Positions 63,768 through 64,000 of a DNA stretch of 64,000 nt are shown piece by piece (position 1 is the stretch's first letter; each line of letters begins with the position of its first letter). The notes under the pieces were generated by a model. It was not told where the DNA came from, searched no databases, and was given only the letters and a program-made list of their open reading frames with translations. Source of the stretch: Bacteroidota bacterium (GTDB taxonomy: Bacteria > Bacteroidota > Bacteroidia > Chitinophagales > Chitinophagaceae); contig VBAR01000003.1 of assembly GCA_005882315.1 (NCBI GenBank), positions 440,907 to 504,906 on the forward strand, written 5' to 3'. Position numbers and translations under genes: made by a program.

Positions 63768-64000
63768 ATGAAACGATTCCGCAGAATTGTATTCACACTC
63801 TCATTACTTTTTATAATTTGCATTGGCGCACATCTTTATTATCTCACTACATTATCCGCTAAAGAAACGTATCCCGAAGACAGTTATTTAAAAACCGAAA
63901 CAAATAAAACAGCACTTATCATAGTTGCTCATGATGATGATATGGTGGGCAGTTCCGGCACCATTAGCATGTTATGCGATGATGATTGGGAAATTTCAGA
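63768..64000 (+). CDS. PIG-L family deacetylase (partial, cut by the window end)
   Basis: The first 77 residues of a protein starting at the ATG at 63768. A transmembrane or signal segment (about 7-25) precedes ALIIVAHDDDMVGSSG, the metal-binding AHxDD motif of LmbE/PIG-L N-deacetylases, here with a second D and M in place of the usual E. It may be a lipoprotein-free exported or membrane-anchored deacetylase acting on N-acetylglucosaminyl or similar groups. The rest lies outside the window. Confidence 0.8.
   Translation, partial: MKRFRRIVFTLSLLFIICIGAHLYYLTTLSAKETYPEDSYLKTETNKTALIIVAHDDDMVGSSGTISMLCDDDWEIS

Overview
The window reads as chromosomal DNA of a Bacteroidota bacterium, most likely of the Chitinophagaceae type. 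The signs are an AT-rich sequence, a type IX secretion sorting domain, a SusC-style TonB-dependent receptor with a carboxypeptidase-like N-terminus, lipoproteins, DUF3667/DUF6090 proteins, promoters with the Bacteroidota -7 motif TAnnTTTG, and many interspersed palindromes and heptanucleotide repeats. I saw no rRNA, tRNA, phage, transposase or CRISPR array.

Layout. 0.1-3 kb: a zinc alcohol dehydrogenase and a CPA1 Na+/H+ antiporter. 3.2-8.3 kb: an envelope-lipid operon with a kinase-like/beta-barrel outer membrane protein followed by MlaE, MlaF and MlaD homologues. 8.6-18.4 kb: a coiled-coil membrane protein, small DUF proteins, a cyclase-TPR regulator, a CPBP protease, propionyl-CoA synthetase and a sulfatase. 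18.4-23.8 kb is accessory: a GIY-YIG protein, an iron-permease-like protein, a K+ channel with a zinc ribbon, a DUF5990 protein, a two-gene membrane/TIR-like unit and a zinc-ribbon HEPN protein. 24-35.4 kb: histidine-degradation genes (ftcD, hutG), BON/LysM proteins, an ABC-F ATPase, a four-helix-bundle gene bracketed by inverted repeats, a DUF3347 protein and a TonB receptor. 35.4-37.2 kb: an array of three small genes separated by near-identical repeats. 37.3-55.8 kb: mostly housekeeping and exported enzymes (T9SS protein, dehydrogenase, two M28 peptidases, methyltransferase, intradiol dioxygenase, topA, SGNH hydrolase, exported SOD, NDH-2). 55.9-57.2 kb: a second accessory island with a HEPN-like gene opposite a small gene, the two separated by a very large inverted repeat. 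57.2-64 kb: gyrA with a TPR gene, a beta-barrel protein, a GYF-domain membrane protein and the start of a PIG-L deacetylase.

Signals that ordinary genes do not explain: (i) the cassette-like array at 35.4-37.2 kb; (ii) a conserved element of about 57 nt directly upstream of ftcD and topA, with a weaker copy before gyrA; (iii) the symmetric inverted repeat between the HEPN-like gene and its neighbour; (iv) a four-helix-bundle gene framed by inverted heptanucleotide repeats; (v) palindromes and heptad repeats that have entered reading frames without breaking them.

All family names come from recognition of motifs by eye; no database search was possible.
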